Of a stretch of 64,000 bases of DNA, positions 11,700 to 22,159 are shown one piece after another (within the stretch, counting starts at the first letter, position 1; every line of letters starts with the position of its first letter). The stretch is from Lonicera japonica (Eukaryota > Streptophyta > Magnoliopsida > Dipsacales > Caprifoliaceae): positions 33,220,969-33,284,968 of the forward strand of contig CM038468.1 in NCBI GenBank assembly GCA_021464415.1. Direction: 5' to 3'. The notes beneath the pieces are model-generated. The model worked only from the letters and a program-made list of their open reading frames with translations, was not told the origin of the DNA and searched no databases. Made by a program: the position numbers and the translations under genes.

Positions 11700-13460
11700 T
11701 TTTTCCATCACTTATGACTAGACATCATAGTCTGTATCTCTGCGTTAGAGGCCTCTTTAGATTTAACAATATTGGAGTTTGAAGTATGTTGATGACGTAA
11801 CATTTATCGAATTAGGTTATATGGTGAGAGTCTAGGGTTTTTATGAGAATTTTTTTATTGGTTGGTGAATAGTAACGCCTGTGAATTGTGATATTGATGC
11901 AATTAATGAACTAAAATAGAAAATTAACCAATCAATCACAGCATATGGGTTTTTTTACGTGGTAAACTCTCAACGTGAAAGAAACATCCACAGAAGCACC
12001 TTACCTCAGAACAAATCCACTATTTAAAACGTTTTTACAAGAGTTTTACACGGACAAAAGGAATACAACGACCCTAATGCACATCCCATTCAATCCCAAG
12101 GGTACACACTTCCCTCACCAAGTCGACTCAATAAAACTCACAAACCAAACAAACAACAGTAGACTTTCCAAGATAACCTCAACAATAATCAATCAACAAT
12201 AAGCTCAGTCAAGAAAAATTCCATAAGTTCCAGATTTGAAAGAGTGTTTAACAATTTGTTACAAAAACCTTTTTTTAAAAATTCTTAAGCCACAAGACTA
12301 GCAAGAACACAATAGAGCATCAATCTGATTTTCACGACAAATAACCAAATTATATAGACAGCAAAATCAACAAAAACACAGTTATAAAATAGGTACAATA
12401 GTTGCAGCAACATATTCAATATAGACAGCAGTAACACCAAAACCGAATTTGATTTCTCACAGCAAAAATAACAAACAAAATCAGGTTTATTTCAATCTTT
12501 TCGCTGCAACAAATAGCAGTAATAATACACTACAGATCAGATTCAAATAGCACCAAATTCGCAGCAGTTAATTATCAATTAGGATCAGATTTTTAATAAC
12601 AAATTAAAACATATTCAGCACTGTTATTCTCAAGATTTAAGCCAAAATTTTCCAGCTATTTCACAGCAATGATAATCAATAGTAATAGCAAGAGAAATAT
12701 TCAATAATAGCAAGAACAAATTTCTAGTACAAAACAAGAATAGATCTCAAAAAATAAGAACAAAGAGATATGAATCTTAGAAGGATAGTACCTGATTTAA
12801 GAAAAGAAATAATAGCAAAAACATATCTAAATCAATATAGCACAACCGAGCACCACCACACCGAGTACACCACACAGCCTCGGTAGATCCAAACAGAAAA
12901 AAATACCATAGCAATTCTAAAAATCGTGCACCAGCATCTTCTAAAATGCACAACACCTTCAAATCTTTAATTTCGAAAAATCCAAAATATCGAGAGCTTC
13001 AACTTGAAACCCAATCGGAAAATACCAAACCACTTTCTCAAGATAAAAGATGAAATATTCAAAATAAGATCCACTCTAATCTCTAGAATTATACACAAAT
13101 ACACCTAAAGAACTTTGGTTCTTGAAAGATTCTAGAGAGAGAAACGAATGAGAGAGGGAGATAAACTAATTCTAGGGCTCGTGTGGTTTTTTTTTTTTTG
13201 TGGCTGCTGCTTGTTCTTTTCTTAGGGAAAATGAGAAAGAATGAGATGTTTATATATGTCTAAAAGAAGGGCCAAGATCACTTTAATCAAATAGCCACAA
13301 TAAAAGGAGAAAAGAAATATATATATATATATGTAAAGCATGTGTATGTCGGTGCTTTCTAAAAAGGAGAAAGTAAATAAAGGATGTGGAACACATTTAA
13401 AAACATAAAGGCAAAAACCATAATAATAAAAGCACATTTAATCAAACACATCAATTAAAG
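11700..13460 (-). mobile_element. Probable copia-type LTR remnant
   Basis: No gene is supported here. On the minus strand there is a TATA-like CATATATAAAC at about 13250, a CT-rich leader, and then near 11945-12010 the stretch TTTACCACGTAAAAAAACCC, which I recall as typical of the U5 end of some Ty1/copia LTRs. Clear TG/CA ends and target duplications were not found, so limits are approximate. The frames 11975-12202 (plus), 12777-12962 and 13222-13437 (minus) look fortuitous. A degenerate plant promoter and leader would be an alternative reading. Confidence 0.35.
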
Positions 13461-13831
13461 ATTTTAAAATTCATTTTTTAAAAAAATTCTTGAACTTATG
13501 TAAAATGTATACCTAAATTTTAGCTCCGCAATTCACTTGCTTGGATACGGCTTCGATGCTCAAAAATAAAACCGAGACTACTGAGGGTGTGCAATTCTAA
13601 GCACGAAAAAAGGACTATTTTTTGACTCGAAATGCTCCAAACATTGTAGCCGAAGAATGGCACTTACATCATCAAACTAATATAGAAATAATCTAAAATA
13701 GCTGGACAATAACATCTATAGGCACTCTCCTTGCATCACATAGTAAGCTTTTGCCATAACAAAATATGGGAAAATGTTATCCTAACTAAGTATAAATTTT
13801 CCCCATCAAACTTTTATTTGGGCCTTTTTTT

Positions 13832-14239
13832 ATGGGTGGTGTTATTTACACCCCTTAAATTTGTCACAAACACCCTACTCCAAAATTTAACTAAAAATAC
13901 ATTTTAACACCACTTTATTTGTCACAAACACCCCCCTCCATTGCCTGATGTTAAGTGAGTGCTTAGCAACACACTCTCCTCGTGTAAGGCGAGTTTATGT
14001 AAGTGCACTCACATCTCATTAGGCGAGTCTTATTTGAAAAACACTCCAGTAATACATTATCTGATATTAGACGAGCTATTACAAACAAACTCTCATCAAG
14101 TAAGGCGAGTGTGTGCATCTACACTCATCTCTCTTTGGCGAGTCTTAGGGGTGTTAGTGATTAGAAATTTACCTTTGGGGCTGTTTGTAACAAGTGGAGG
14201 GTTTGTGACAAATTTGGTGAGTGTAAATAACGACGCCAT
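13832..14239. mobile_element. MITE with about 45-bp inverted ends
   Basis: The left end (GGTGTTATTTACACCCC, then AAATTTGTCACAAACACCC) is the imperfect inverse of the right end (14190-14239). The length is about 410 bp with no coding. The middle holds repeated GGCGAGT/CTCGTGTAAGG blocks. A T-rich flank hides any target duplication. Long inverted ends suggest a Mutator-type MITE, but the superfamily is uncertain. The 96-codon frame at 13959-14249 lies within the MITE and is not a gene. Confidence 0.6.
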
Positions 14240-14247
14240 TTTTTATT

Positions 14248-15140
14248 GAGTTATATGTTACTTCATAATGTTATAAACCAAACAGTTGGCACATATATAG
14301 AATGTTATATCTACCATAGGTTGGGGCCTTAGGCGATCGCCTGGGCCACCTATAGTCGGGTCACGCCCGATAATGACGAAGGCAACAGATCTTTTATACT
14401 TATAATTCAGATTATAGATTATTCATAAAACAATCTTTTTGTAAGTACTAATTTGTCGCTAAGTTGATACTCCCTTCCCCTAATGACCCAAACAAAGCTT
14501 AGTCCTTACAAAACTTTTAATGAGACCATTTTTAATAATTAGTTTACTGTTTGTACAATAATTTTTTATGACCATCAACTACTCAAATGAGTTCCATTTT
14601 CCATCTTCATTTCTCAATAGAACAACCAAAAATCATGAGAAAACAAAAAAGATAATTAAAATTCCATTTGCTGATTTTTACGGCATTCTCTTTTGGTTAA
14701 AAGGAGCAGTAGTTAGTCATATGTTTAAATATGTATGTATTCTATCAAGATTGAAACCATATAGTCATAAACAAGCAATAATGTCCAGGATCTCCAACCA
14801 TAGTTATATTCGATCACGGGCAAGAACATGCGTCAAAGGGAAATATAGTCATTACTTAGGAAAACAAACAACCTAAAGCAACCCAATTTAATTCATATAT
14901 ATACGAAACCAAGACAGGCTATAATCAAAGACTCATGAATAATAATCAAAACTACTTTATATTCTAACTTTCTGAATCCAATTGAGCAACTTATAATTAA
15001 TAGAAAACAACAAGAAAGGGTTTAAAATGAACACATTAAATAAACCCCAGATTTAGAATATTGTTCTATTCAATATTTTGTAATGAAAAAAATTGAAAAG
15101 AAGTTACAATATTGAACAACTTTTGTCTATCAAAACTCAG
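14248..15140. other. AT-rich stretch, nothing supported
   Basis: Unique-looking AT-rich DNA. The 102-codon plus frame at 14568-14876 has no recognisable domain or exon context. I see no RNA gene or element ends. Confidence 0.5.
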
Positions 15141-15462
15141 AATAGTAATTTACTTCAACTTTAGCAAAAAACCATAGGTGATCCAGTGACTGTTTTCCCC
15201 ACAAGCAGGGATGGGTTATAGCGGGTCTTCGTGTGTGCGTGTCAGTAATTAAGCAACTCAAAAGTAACACATTAATCAACCCGAAGAAATATACATTACA
15301 TATCATCAGGAATGGTTACGGTATGTGGCTCGTTGTTAACCTCACACATGTATTTCAAATGAATACTTTTTATATTATATTTTCTTTTTCTAGTTGAATA
15401 ACCTTTTTATATGTAGATTGCAATATCTGTTAACTTTTGGATATAAAGGCTCGATATCATAC

Positions 15463-15588
15463 CTTTGGATCAGAAGCCACATCCTTTTTGATACTCGAAA
15501 AAGACTCAGTATCATGTTCCTCAAAATCCAGATGGCTTTCCCCTGACTCATTTATAATCCTCCACAAACTTGCAAGAACATCATCAGG
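15463..15588 (-). pseudogene. Exon-like block X1 of an unidentified host gene
   Basis: A 126-bp block open throughout in one minus-strand frame (42 codons). It is preceded by an AG acceptor (TTTGGTAG) and followed by a GTATGA donor, so it would be a phase 0-0 exon. The product is acidic: it starts PDDVLASLW, contains DFEEHDTESFSS and ends DVASDPK. I do not recognise the protein. Its tandem partner (15900-15986) is similar but has a stop. Whether this is a working exon or a relic cannot be decided without transcript data. Confidence 0.45.
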
Positions 15589-15899
15589 CTACCAAATCAG
15601 AACATAGTTAATTATTCTCCATTGATCACTTTTCATTCATTTGATTGAAGGGAATCCGCCAAGATTAAAAACCGACATATGTGTATGGGGTTGGGTTGGG
15701 GGGGCGGGAAGCGGGGACATAGGGGCCTGGGGTGGTGATCACACAAACTACTGGTGAAACCATGAACAGTGATAGTATGTGGTTTGTCGTCAACTCTTGC
15801 ATGTATTTATTGTTACAGTTTTCTTCAAGTTGAATGACCTTTATATTCATACATTGCAACATCCGTTAACTTTTGGATAAGAAATTTGAAAAATCATAC

Positions 15900-15986
15900 T
15901 TCTGGCTCAAATTTCCCAGCTTCCTCAGCATCCTACATTTCCAGAAATTCCATCCACCCCCACACACATTCAGGAGTATCATCAGA
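15900..15986 (-). pseudogene. Exon-like block X2, duplicate of X1, broken
   Basis: An 87-bp minus-strand block bounded by AG (GGAAG) and GTATG. It begins SDDTPECVW, aligned with PDDVLASLW of X1. It carries an in-frame TAG at its eighteenth codon and a 39-bp net deletion relative to X1. It is best read as a decayed duplicate. Confidence 0.45.
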
Positions 15987-16436
15987 CTTCCAGATCAGAA
16001 CAAAGTACATTATTCTCCTTCAAACACTTTTCATGCGTTTGACTGAAGGGCATCCATCCAAATTAACAAACCGATGCATCTGTGTGTGTGTGTTACAGAG
16101 GTCCGGAGGGGGGGCTGGGAATGTAGATCCCACAAACTATTGGCAGGGCCCTTCTGTTATCGGTTCCCACACATTAACCGGCAATAATTTGAGTAAACAC
16201 ACTATATCTATATGTTTTTTCGCTGTGTTTTTTATTCTTGAACTTCATCTCATGGACCCAATAGGACCATCAGGATTGAAAGAAATGTATGCAATTACTT
16301 CATCTTCAGCTTTAGTGAAACTCCCTAAATGATTCAATGACTTTTTTCCCATAAGCAAGGATGGGTAATAGTGGTTATCATTATGTGCTTACCATTTTAA
16401 GCAAATTTTGCAGCAAATAAATGAGAGAGAAAAAAC

Positions 16437-16527
16437 TTAAAATTTCACTAGAACCGGCTTTATTGCTTTCTAAGTTCTCATCTACATCTTTAATTTCCAG
16501 GCAGCCAAAATTCAGTGCTTTCTCCTC
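16437..16527 (-). pseudogene. Exon-like block Y1 of an unidentified host gene
   Basis: 91 bp, open on the minus strand, preceded by TATATGTCAG and followed by GTTTTTT. The product starts EEKALNFGCLE and ends ESNKAGSSEIL. The diverged copy Y2 (18949-19036) keeps the same frame and both splice dinucleotides. The length difference between them is exactly 3 bp, as expected for coding sequence. The gene family is not recognised. Confidence 0.5.
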
Positions 16528-16584
16528 CTGACATATATAATTGTCAATCAATAGCTTGAATGTAAATAGGATCATATTGGCACG

Positions 16585-17460
16585 TTACAATCATTTTGGC
16601 AAAAGAGAGCTTGCAATCCAGGCCATATAAAACTCGTAGCTCATTATCCATGATGATAAAAACATTAAGGGTGTGCAGGATTACACCTATATTCCACGGA
16701 AAATTCCCAAGACTCCATATTCACCTTTTTCTGGTGTTTGGTTGCCTAAATTTCCAATGGTACAACTTTTTCAGAGCAATTTTGTTTCTCTTTTCCATTT
16801 GTCTTCCAAGGAACCCAATTGTTTCCAGCGTAAACCGAAACCGGGCAGTCGGGCACACCTTAAGGGAATGAATTGAGAAAATTTGGTACGGTGAATTTGA
16901 TTGATTAACCTGATAAAAAAAATTCGATTCCTTGGATGGATTCAATGGATACAAGAAAAAAACATAGGTTAAAACAAGTTGTAGGCATGAAAAGGATTTC
17001 TTGGAAACTTAATGCCACCAAACACCATAAAGATGGACAATTTGAAACTTTGTGCTTTTCCCAAGGAAACGAAGTGCAATGGAAACACTCTTACAACTTT
17101 CTAAAGAAGTATATAATTATTTGGTATTGTTTGTAGGTGTCAAGTCTATGCACATCTAACAAGTCCTCAGCATGGAGTTAACCGCCTGAAAGGTCAATAA
17201 TAACTGATAAGTTAACGATGAAACAAAATCTGCAAATATTAACTCATAAGTAACACTGAATACAATTTTCCAGCCTGTGAGGAGAGTAGCGTTGGATTTC
17301 GCAGAGTGTACATGCCATTTTAGTGGGCTATCTTAAATGGAATCTAAAGCTCAATAACAACAGACTCTTAGTCCACTAGTTACTAACTCTTAATTAGACT
17401 ATATATATATATATATATATATCTTAAATGCTACTCTTATCAAGCAAAATATGATAACTA
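16585..17460. repeat. Host tandem unit R1 (first part)
   Basis: Intron-like DNA that recurs at 19126-19799 and then, after the 27-kb insertion, at 47047-47340. Shared landmarks are CAATCATTTTG.GGCAAAAG, AACATTAAGGGTGTGC, ATATTAACTCATAAGTAAC, GAGAGTAGC.(T/C)CGG-type sequence and CTTAATTAGACTAT. An (AT)n microsatellite lies at about 17400-17420. Frames such as 16596-16871 have no recognisable domain. Confidence 0.6.
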
Positions 17461-18940
17461 CTACAGCAAATACTCTTAATAGATTAATAAAGTAAAGAGC
17501 AAATCGGATAACATCGTCATTCTTTAGTTACTCGATATGAATTCCATTTTCATCCTTAGTTATTTACATAGATTAACAAATAAAAAGGAATGAAGTTCAA
17601 ATGAAAGAGATGCTTTGTAACTGAGTTGAGAACTTCAGTTTCTTAAATAAATAAATAAATAAATAAAAATAAGTCCGAAACAAAGACTGCACAAAACTTT
17701 AAACATAAAGTTTGAAATATATCCCCTTTTGCTTACAATAGACTGCCATATTTTATTTTATATTCCCCTTTTCTAAAGGGTGAATTGCATAGCAATTGCA
17801 TAGCTATGGTCCCCGCAAGAACACCAAATCTAATACAGCATAAAAGCATATTGTAGAAGCAATTAAGAATCCTAAATAAAGAAGGTAAATAAAAAATGCA
17901 AATGATCACTTATCTTTTTGTTTCTTTCAAATTGTGCTACCATTTAATGCGGAGTATATTCGCTACAATCATTTGGATGAGGAGTACTGGCAGTCTAGGC
18001 CATCTAAAACTTGTACACTCAATTTCCATGATGCTCTGAAAACATTGAGGGTTGCATTTGATTACACCTGTATTCCATAGAAAACACCCAATAATTTACA
18101 TTTTCACCTTATGTGGTGTTTGATTGCTTAAATTTCCCAAGGAATAAATTCTAATGATATTCTTCCCCTTTTCTATCGAATCCAAAACCCAATCTTCAAG
18201 TGCTACTTCTCTTTTTCCATGTAAAACAATTTCAAGGAACTCAATTCTTTGGACCGAGAATAAACCATAAACAAGCGCACCTTAATGGAATTAAGAAATG
18301 AAATGGGGATGAAATAAGGTGCATTTGATTGGTTAACATCAGAAATAACTGAATTCCATGGAATTGTTATATATCAAAAAAGACTTCATGAAAAACCGAA
18401 GTTCAGGGCGAGTGGTTTATAGACGCAACAGGATATAAAATAATTAGGTTACAACAGCTGGGACCAAGGAAGAATGTTTCCTCTAAAACTAATGCAATCA
18501 AACACAACTAAAGATGGAAAATAAGGGATATTGGGCATTTCTCATGGAGATGCAGTACATCCACACACACTCTTAGAGCTTTCTAAACAAGCATATAATT
18601 GCTTTTCTAGCAATTGTAGGTGTCAAGTCAATGTGCATGTAACAAGTCTTTGGCACAAAAATAACTGCCAGAAAATGTCAGTAACATTTCATGAGTTAAT
18701 AGTAGAAAGCATCTACAAAGTTCACCATATAACCGGAAAATATATATGTGCATATAATGACCAAGGCGACGGCTTTTAAATACAAACACAAGAAATGAGT
18801 TAAACTAAACATATTAAATCAACCCAAATTCAGAATTTTGCCCAACTCAATGTAGAAAAAATATAATAAATGAAAGGATGTAATAATAATGAACATTGTT
18901 CGTCAACATTTAAAGCAAATTACACAACAAATATATGAGA
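17460..18940. repeat. Host tandem unit R1 (second part)
   Basis: AT-rich, intron-like sequence. 17580-17900 (with an AATA microsatellite at about 17646-17670) recurs in diverged form at 47400-47470 and 60360-60640. 17960-18640 is another copy of the block found at 16585-17140, 19126-19720 and partly at 47700-48050. No coding is supported, including the 18531-18779 frame. Confidence 0.5.
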
Positions 18941-18948
18941 GAAAAAAC

Positions 18949-19036
18949 TTGCTGTTCCACTAGGACCGGCTTTATTGCTTTCTGATTCATCTGCCAATTC
19001 AGTTTCCAAGCAGTCATAATTTTGTTCTTTCTCCTC
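18949..19036 (-). pseudogene. Exon-like block Y2, paralogue of Y1
   Basis: 88 bp, open on the minus strand, with an AG acceptor (CACATTAG) and a GT donor. The product starts EEKEQNYDCLE and ends NKAGPSGTA. It matches Y1 (16437-16527) with conservative differences and a 3-bp in-frame indel. In both the open frame ends one base into the next codon (phase 1). Confidence 0.5.
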
Positions 19037-19125
19037 CTAATGTGACAAGAACAAGGAGCCAAGTGAAGAAAACTTGTTAGTGTGAAACTTGACTTTTTTC
19101 CCTATTAGTGCATATATTGGCACAT

Positions 19126-19799
19126 TACAATCATTTTGTGGCAAAAGAAAGCTTAAAGTTTGGGCCATTTGAAACTTGTAGCTCATTAGCTCTGATGCTA
19201 ACAACATTAAGGGTGTGCTGGATTAGACCTGTATTCCATAGAAAATGCCCAAGACACCATACTCATATGGTACATCTTTTGTGTCGTTTGATTGCATAAA
19301 TCACCCATGGTACAGCTATTTCTTCAACAATTATTTCTCTTTTCCATCGAATTGAAAAACCATCTTTCCCGTTAGTTTTTGTTTTTACTTTGTAAAAGAA
19401 TTGCAAGGAACTCAATTTTTTTTGGTGTAAGGCAAGACTAGGCACACCTTAGGGGAATGAATTGCAAAAATGGGGCAAGGTGAATTCGACACGTTAATGT
19501 GATAAAGAATTAAATTCCCTGCATGGATTTCGTCGATATGGGAAAATAAACTTTGGCTAAATCAAATTGCAGCATGAAACTAAATTCTTGGAAGTTTAAT
19601 GCAATCAGGCACCAATAAGGATGAACCACGTGGAACTCTGGGCTTTCCCCGAGGAAAAGAAGTGCAATGAAAGACACTCTTAGATCCTTCTAAAGAAGTA
19701 TAGTATTCTTTAGTTACGTTTGCAGGTGTCTGCAGGAAGATGACTACAATATTTGATGAGTTTAAGATAAGAATCTACAAATATTAACTCATAAGTAAC
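19126..19799. repeat. Host tandem unit R2, left of the 27-kb insertion
   Basis: A diverged copy of 16585-17260. It ends ATATTAACTCATAAGTAAC exactly where the Athila-like element begins. The unit resumes at 47047 with ACTACATG. The intact paralogue at 17226-17265 reads straight through this point, which makes it a natural empty-site control. Confidence 0.7.
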
Positions 19800-21682
19800 T
19801 GACGCGCGTGAAATAGTGCAAACAAATACACCCAAATGTAGGCGGCCAAGTTGTAAAATAAACTTCTGGAAGTCCGAGTGTCGAACCACATGGAGGGGAC
19901 TGAAGCTTTGTAGGTCACGTGTTTATATAATAATGATTGAAAGATTAAAATTGTTATTAATTGTTTTGTTGAAAATATGTGAAATAAAATTAAAATATGA
20001 GAATATTCTTGTATTAAAAGAAAGCAAAGGCTTTAGGGGTTTATTTGTTGTTTAATGGTAACCATGGTTTATGAATCCAATTCGGCTCATTCATTTATTT
20101 TTAGTGTGACCTTTATTTGCTTGTCAAGAAGAGGCTTAGACGTTTGCGGTAAAAGATTTCGAGGAAATACAGCCAATCCAACTCTACTAGGCCATCAAAT
20201 GAGGAAAGACAAATATCACATTAAAATAATGAATAAGTAATTATAAAGTTCTCAAATTTAGGCACAAAGTGTATTTAAGTGTTGTAGGTGACAAGGAAAA
20301 ATAAAACTTTACTATACACTTAACCACAAGATGTGACCATTTTTGGAATACTCATTTCTAATTTTATATGAATAGCATAGCCATCCATTTATAATGGTGG
20401 TTGTTGAATAATATATGCTTAACTTTGAAGTATTTTGTTTGTATATCAATGATACAATTTGCACTCATCATACAAGGCATGAAGATACTAAGTATCATTT
20501 ATATACTAAACATATCCATTAATTACTAAAGAATTCCTTATACTTGGCATAAGGAAGTAAAGGAAATTTAAATGGAAGTTTCATATTCTTCGTCGTGCTT
20601 AAAACCATTCAGAAGTATGAAACATAATTAATAGATGATAAGCATAATTATTTAATAACACTAGGCACAGAGCTTTTCAAGAATTAGAAACTTAACCATA
20701 CTTCCCTTCACAACAAACTCACCCCCAGCCTTAGCTAGGCGATTCACCCCTCCATGGATGATAAATACATATTAAACATGGAGTAGAATCAAAAGAACAC
20801 TTGTATTGAAAGATATGGAATGAGTATTACAAGTGAATGGAAAATACAAAAAGAAAAAGAAGAAGAATATATCACTCTATTTCTTTCTCTTGATTCTCTC
20901 TCAATTACAAGAAATTATTCTATTACTAAAAGTTGTTTTTTCAAATGCTTGGCCCTTGCTCTCTATTTATAGATGTACATGGTGGGAGTAGGTGGAGGGC
21001 AAGTGGACAAGTTATTGTTGATGCATTGAATGTAGGTGTTACAGCTTTAGCAAATGGAGGTTAGAAGACAAGTTTGACAACCAATTTAAAATATCTCCAA
21101 AGTTGCAAAACCACCATAATATGATCGATCTTACTATGGGCATTTTCTGTTTTGGACTTCAGCTGAAATAATTTTGTTGATAAGGTGAAGGAGTAGGATC
21201 GATCTGGACTTCAGCTAAAATAATTTTGTTGATAAGGTGAAGGAATAGGATCGATCTTACTAGTAAGATCGATTTTACCCAGGGAATTTCTTGCACTGGA
21301 ACAAAGCAGGTATCACATAGTTTGCAAATAGGCCAGAGTGGGATTGATCTTACTAGTAAGATCGATCTTACTCAAGGTCTGTTTCTTCCTGGTTTCTGCA
21401 AAACTTTGGTAATGAGGGAATGGAAGCTAGTAAGATCGATTCTACTACTTCAGAAAGTTGCTAGTTTTCATCTTCTTTCCTTGAATGCTTTCGTTTGTGA
21501 TCCAAGATCCTTTTTTGTGTATTTTCATCATCAACAATTGCTTGCAAAATATATATTAGTACACTATTTTGCTATGAACCAATAAGTTGTAATTCGAGGT
21601 TTATTTTAGTGTGTTTAGCCAAATAAACTCAATATAATGCTTGCATAAGCGCATTTACACAATCATTATAATGTGCTTATCA
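19800..21682 (-). repeat. Athila-like 3' LTR (1.88 kb)
   Basis: On the minus strand it starts TGATAAGCACAT and ends CGCGCGTCA. A TATA box CTATAAATAG lies on the minus strand at 20963-20972. Upstream of it, at 21120-21440, is a cluster of GATC palindromes. The terminal GTGCAAACRAATACACCCAA block with the following TAGGCGG is shared with the 5' LTR at 28440-28471. The small frames at 19816-20240 and 21322-21585 are LTR sequence, not genes. Confidence 0.8.
21250..21273. repeat. 24-bp perfect palindrome in Athila-like LTR
   Basis: Centred on ACTAGT, with arms ATCGATCTT/AAGATCGAT. A second copy with one mismatch spans about 21340-21365, and single half-units occur at 21122-21134, 21198-21208 and 21428-21442. 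Matching copies in the 5' LTR lie at 44934-44957, 46735-46746 and 46803-46818. Confidence 0.85.
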
Positions 21683-21690
21683 CACCCTCC
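21683..21690 (-). other. Polypurine tract of Athila-like element
   Basis: Minus-strand GGAGGGTG directly before the TGATAAGC start of the 3' LTR, preceded by AAGTT. Confidence 0.6.
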
Positions 21691-22159
21691 AACTTACTAC
21701 TTGCTAGTCCCTTAGCAAGTCTAAACAACATTCAATCCAAAAGAGTGCATCATGCCTTTTTTAAAACCTCAAAGTTCCCAAAGAGGACGAGTGGCATTCT
21801 GGTGAAAGTTTACAGAAATGATACCTACAAACATTCAAATCATGATATTGCCCAAGATTTATGTTTAGGTTCAATTCTATTGTGCCGGGAATGATTTGGG
21901 ATTTCGAACGCCTCTTTAGAATGTATGGCAAATGCATGAAATCTCAACGTATCTATGTAGACTTAGGAATGAGTTCCAGATGTTGTCTTTCCTACGTGTG
22001 TGCGATTTTGGTTTAAAAGAACTTTTTAATACGTGAAGAATGAGTTTTTATTTTCCTTTTCAAAGAAGAGAACTTTTCAAATGAAGGTTCAGTCCTACTT
22101 ATACAACATCTTCACTTATAATTATTTCTTGGATTTTTAATGAGAAAATAGAGGCACTG
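21691..22159 (-). mobile_element. Athila-like 3' internal remnant
   Basis: Non-coding stretch between the polypurine tract and the inserted LARD LTR fragment. The plus frame at 21673-21894 shows no domain. Confidence 0.5.

Larger units (their letters stand above)
15320..16100 (-). repeat. Tandem duplication (about 430-450 bp) carrying exon X
   Basis: 15320-15720 and 15776-16100 are diverged copies of one unit. Shared landmarks in order are GTATGTGG, ATGTATTT, GTTGAAT(A/G)ACCTTT, CCGTTAACTTTTGGATA, the exon-like block, TCAGAACA(T/A)AGT and the CCAA...ACCGA tail. Each copy holds one candidate minus-strand exon. Confidence 0.7.

Noticed and set aside
14568..14876. 102-codon plus-strand gene
   Set aside because: No recognisable domain, no repeat or exon context, and AT-rich composition like the surroundings.
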